The notes under the pieces: generated by a model | What the model was told of the DNA's origin: nothing | Databases searched by the model: none | The model's input: only the letters and a program-made list of their open reading frames with translations | Translations under genes and position numbers: made by a program | Part shown: positions 30,202 through 31,314 of the stretch, piece after piece | Layout of the letters: every line of letters starts with the position of its first letter | How positions within the stretch are numbered: the first letter of the stretch is position 1 | Virus record (IMG/VR): IMGVR_UViG_3300020179_001525 | Location: 1-31,314 of that record | DNA length: 31,314 bases | Direction: 5' to 3' (one strand) | Source: a virus

Positions 30202-30867
30202 ATGCGTAAACTTGCTTCTAGTGACCGTTCGGCGTTGATCCGCTTGGCCTCGACGATGCCTGTGGGTGATGAAACCCGCCGCGCGATTCTTGCGGGCTTG
30301 ACTCAAACTGACGTATTCAAAGACTACTTCGATGAAGTTTGGGACGGCGGTAAGAAGAAAGTCTCGAACCCGAATTCTAAGACCAGAGACAAGTACCCTG
30401 AAGTATCCGTGTCTACGGCGATGAAAGATAAGAAGTCCTCTACCTACAAGCAGGTGATGGACGGTTTCAAGAAGTGGAACGAAGAGAGGAAGGGTGTAAA
30501 TAAGGAGCTGAAAAAAGATACTGCATCTAAAGCAATAGCTTTAGTCGATAAGGATTTGAAGAGTTTTATCTCGGAGAACCCTAATCCTAAGAATAAATAC
30601 AGCGCGCTTAAAAATATGCAAAAGAACTACATCAAGTTACAAAATAATAAGAAAGATCGTGGTGCGCTAATAGCGTATGTAGATGCCGTTGAGAGCGACT
30701 TAAAAGAACTAATGGATGATGTATCTCGTAAAAAAAACAATTATTCCCAAAGGGAGTCGCTTAGAAAAAGGGTAAGACTCACACTCGGCAGGGTGATTGA
30801 TGAGTATTCCGATAGAAGACCGGAACCGGAACCGGAACCGGAACCTGATTGGCGTACCAAATTCTAA
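30202..30867 (+). CDS. Protein with RKLAS...RRAILAGL N-terminal segment, AT-rich chimeric C-terminus
   Basis: The 221-residue protein starts at ATG 30202 with AGGGA upstream. Residues 1-33 (RKLASSDRSALIRLASTMP, then RRAILAGL) recur in the next gene, as does the block VWDGGKKKVSNPN and STAMKDKKSSTYKQVMDGFK. From about codon 95 the DNA turns distinctly AT-rich, with AAA/AAT/TTA codons, and the protein becomes Lys-rich and helical (KGVNKELKKDTASKAIALVD). The end is an EPEPEPEP run from a 6-nt repeat, then DWRTKF. The front half therefore seems native and the back half acquired. Short basic N-terminal segments of this kind occur on phage virion proteins, which suggests packaging or prohead targeting, but this is inference. 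Confidence 0.75.
   Translation: MRKLASSDRSALIRLASTMPVGDETRRAILAGLTQTDVFKDYFDEVWDGGKKKVSNPNSKTRDKYPEVSVSTAMKDKKSSTYKQVMDGFKKWNEERKGVNKELKKDTASKAIALVDKDLKSFISENPNPKNKYSALKNMQKNYIKLQNNKKDRGALIAYVDAVESDLKELMDDVSRKKNNYSQRESLRKRVRLTLGRVIDEYSDRRPEPEPEPEPDWRTKF
30820..30845 (+). repeat. CCGGAA hexanucleotide repeat
   Basis: Four CCGGAA copies plus CC encode Pro-Glu dipeptides near the end of the preceding protein. Slippage could change tail length in steps of two residues. Confidence 0.85.
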
Positions 30868-30951
30868 ACCGAGATCATCTGAGTACCGCTAACACGGCTA
30901 TCGCATGGACGATGGTTAGTGCTGTTGAAATCTCCGAAACCAAAAGGTTTC

Positions 30952-31314
30952 ATGCGTAAACTTGCTTCCCATGACCGTTCTACGTTGATCCGCTTGGCAT
31001 CGACGATGCCGAAGGGCAACGTCACTCGCCGCGCGATTCTCGCGGGCTTGTCCCGCCTCGCTGAAGAAGGCGAGGGCGAAGCCAAGCCCAAGGGCAAAGG
31101 TCCGGGCAAGGACTTCATTGAATACATGAAGGAAGTTTGGGACGGCGGTAAGAAGAAAGTCTCGAACCCGAATCCTGATTCTCGAAAGACCTATCCTGAA
31201 GTCGCCGTGTCTACGGCGATGAAGGATAAGAAGTCCTCTACCTACAAGCAGGTGATGGACGGCTTCAAGAAGTGGACTGAAGAGAAGAAGAACAAGGATA
31301 AGTCTGAAGGTAAG
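30952..31314 (+). CDS. Paralogue of the preceding gene (3' partial)
   Basis: ATG 30952 follows AAAGG and the frame stays open for 121 codons to the window end. The first 33 residues (RKLASHDRSTLIRLASTMP, RRAILAGL) and the block after residue 64 (VWDGGKKKVSNPN, VSTAMKDKKSSTYKQVMDGF) repeat the gene at 30202 with few changes. Between them lies an extra 20-residue Glu/Gly/Lys-rich stretch (EEGEGEAKPKGKGPGK). Codon use stays GC-rich throughout, unlike the back half of the first copy, so this copy looks closer to the ancestral form. The block VWDGGKKKVSNPN...YPEVAVSTAMKD resembles small phage or viral DNA-binding (HMG- or YL-type) sequences only vaguely; no family is claimed. Confidence 0.8.
   Translation, partial: MRKLASHDRSTLIRLASTMPKGNVTRRAILAGLSRLAEEGEGEAKPKGKGPGKDFIEYMKEVWDGGKKKVSNPNPDSRKTYPEVAVSTAMKDKKSSTYKQVMDGFKKWTEEKKNKDKSEGK

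Overview
The window looks like part of the genome of a large contractile-tailed (myovirus-like) double-stranded DNA bacteriophage. Genes are packed head to tail with many 4-nt ATGA/GTGA overlaps, and frequent GTG and TTG starts. Base composition is moderately GC-rich by eye. Phage genes (tail sheath, several DNA methyltransferases, virion-type proteins) sit beside phage versions of bacterial replication genes (sliding clamp, DnaX-type clamp loader, TOPRIM primase). No tRNA, rRNA, CRISPR array or integrase was seen. The host cannot be told from the sequence, and both ends of the window cut through genes.

Region 1 (1-19.6 kb, all + strand) is a recombination, replication and modification block. 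In order it carries a coiled-coil protein with a faint UvsY-like look (partial), an SSB-like protein, a RuvC-type resolvase, a RecA interrupted in its Walker A motif by a 427-residue LAGLIDADG intein, and a small unknown. Next come the N-terminal half of an SbcC/Rad50-type ATPase that stops at its zinc hook, and four consecutive DNA methyltransferases. The last two of these are tandem paralogues with near-identical ends and divergent middles. Then follow SbcD/Mre11 nuclease, an Fe-S PD-(D/E)XK nuclease, a small coiled coil, the DnaN-like clamp, the C-terminal half of the SbcC ATPase, two unknowns, a primase core, a metallopeptidase-fold protein without its HExxH motif, and DnaX. The block ends with a NusG-like KOW protein overlapping a protein with sigma-region-4-like helix-turn-helix segments. 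These two could control the switch to late transcription.

Region 2 (19.6-31.3 kb) is structural or late. It holds small unknowns, a putative fibre-type protein, a Dps/ferritin-like protein with all four ferroxidase residues at the family spacing, and a 408-residue putative virion protein. A three-gene minus-strand cassette follows (84-residue unknown, small signal-peptide protein, FmdB-type zinc ribbon), with a 102-bp nested inverted repeat in it. Then come an exceptionally large (1623-residue) tail sheath protein, a strong intrinsic terminator, a C39-like cysteine peptidase fused to an unknown domain, and two paralogous genes sharing an N-terminal segment, the second cut by the window end.

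The main leads are: an SbcC ATPase split at the zinc hook into genes 7.7 kb apart; methyltransferases that share one C-terminal tail resembling a clamp-binding peptide in a genome that encodes its own clamp; a methyltransferase pair built to recombine; a Dps-like protein in the structural module; a giant multidomain sheath; and a NusG-like/sigma-like pair. Functions are inferred from motifs read by eye; no database search was possible.
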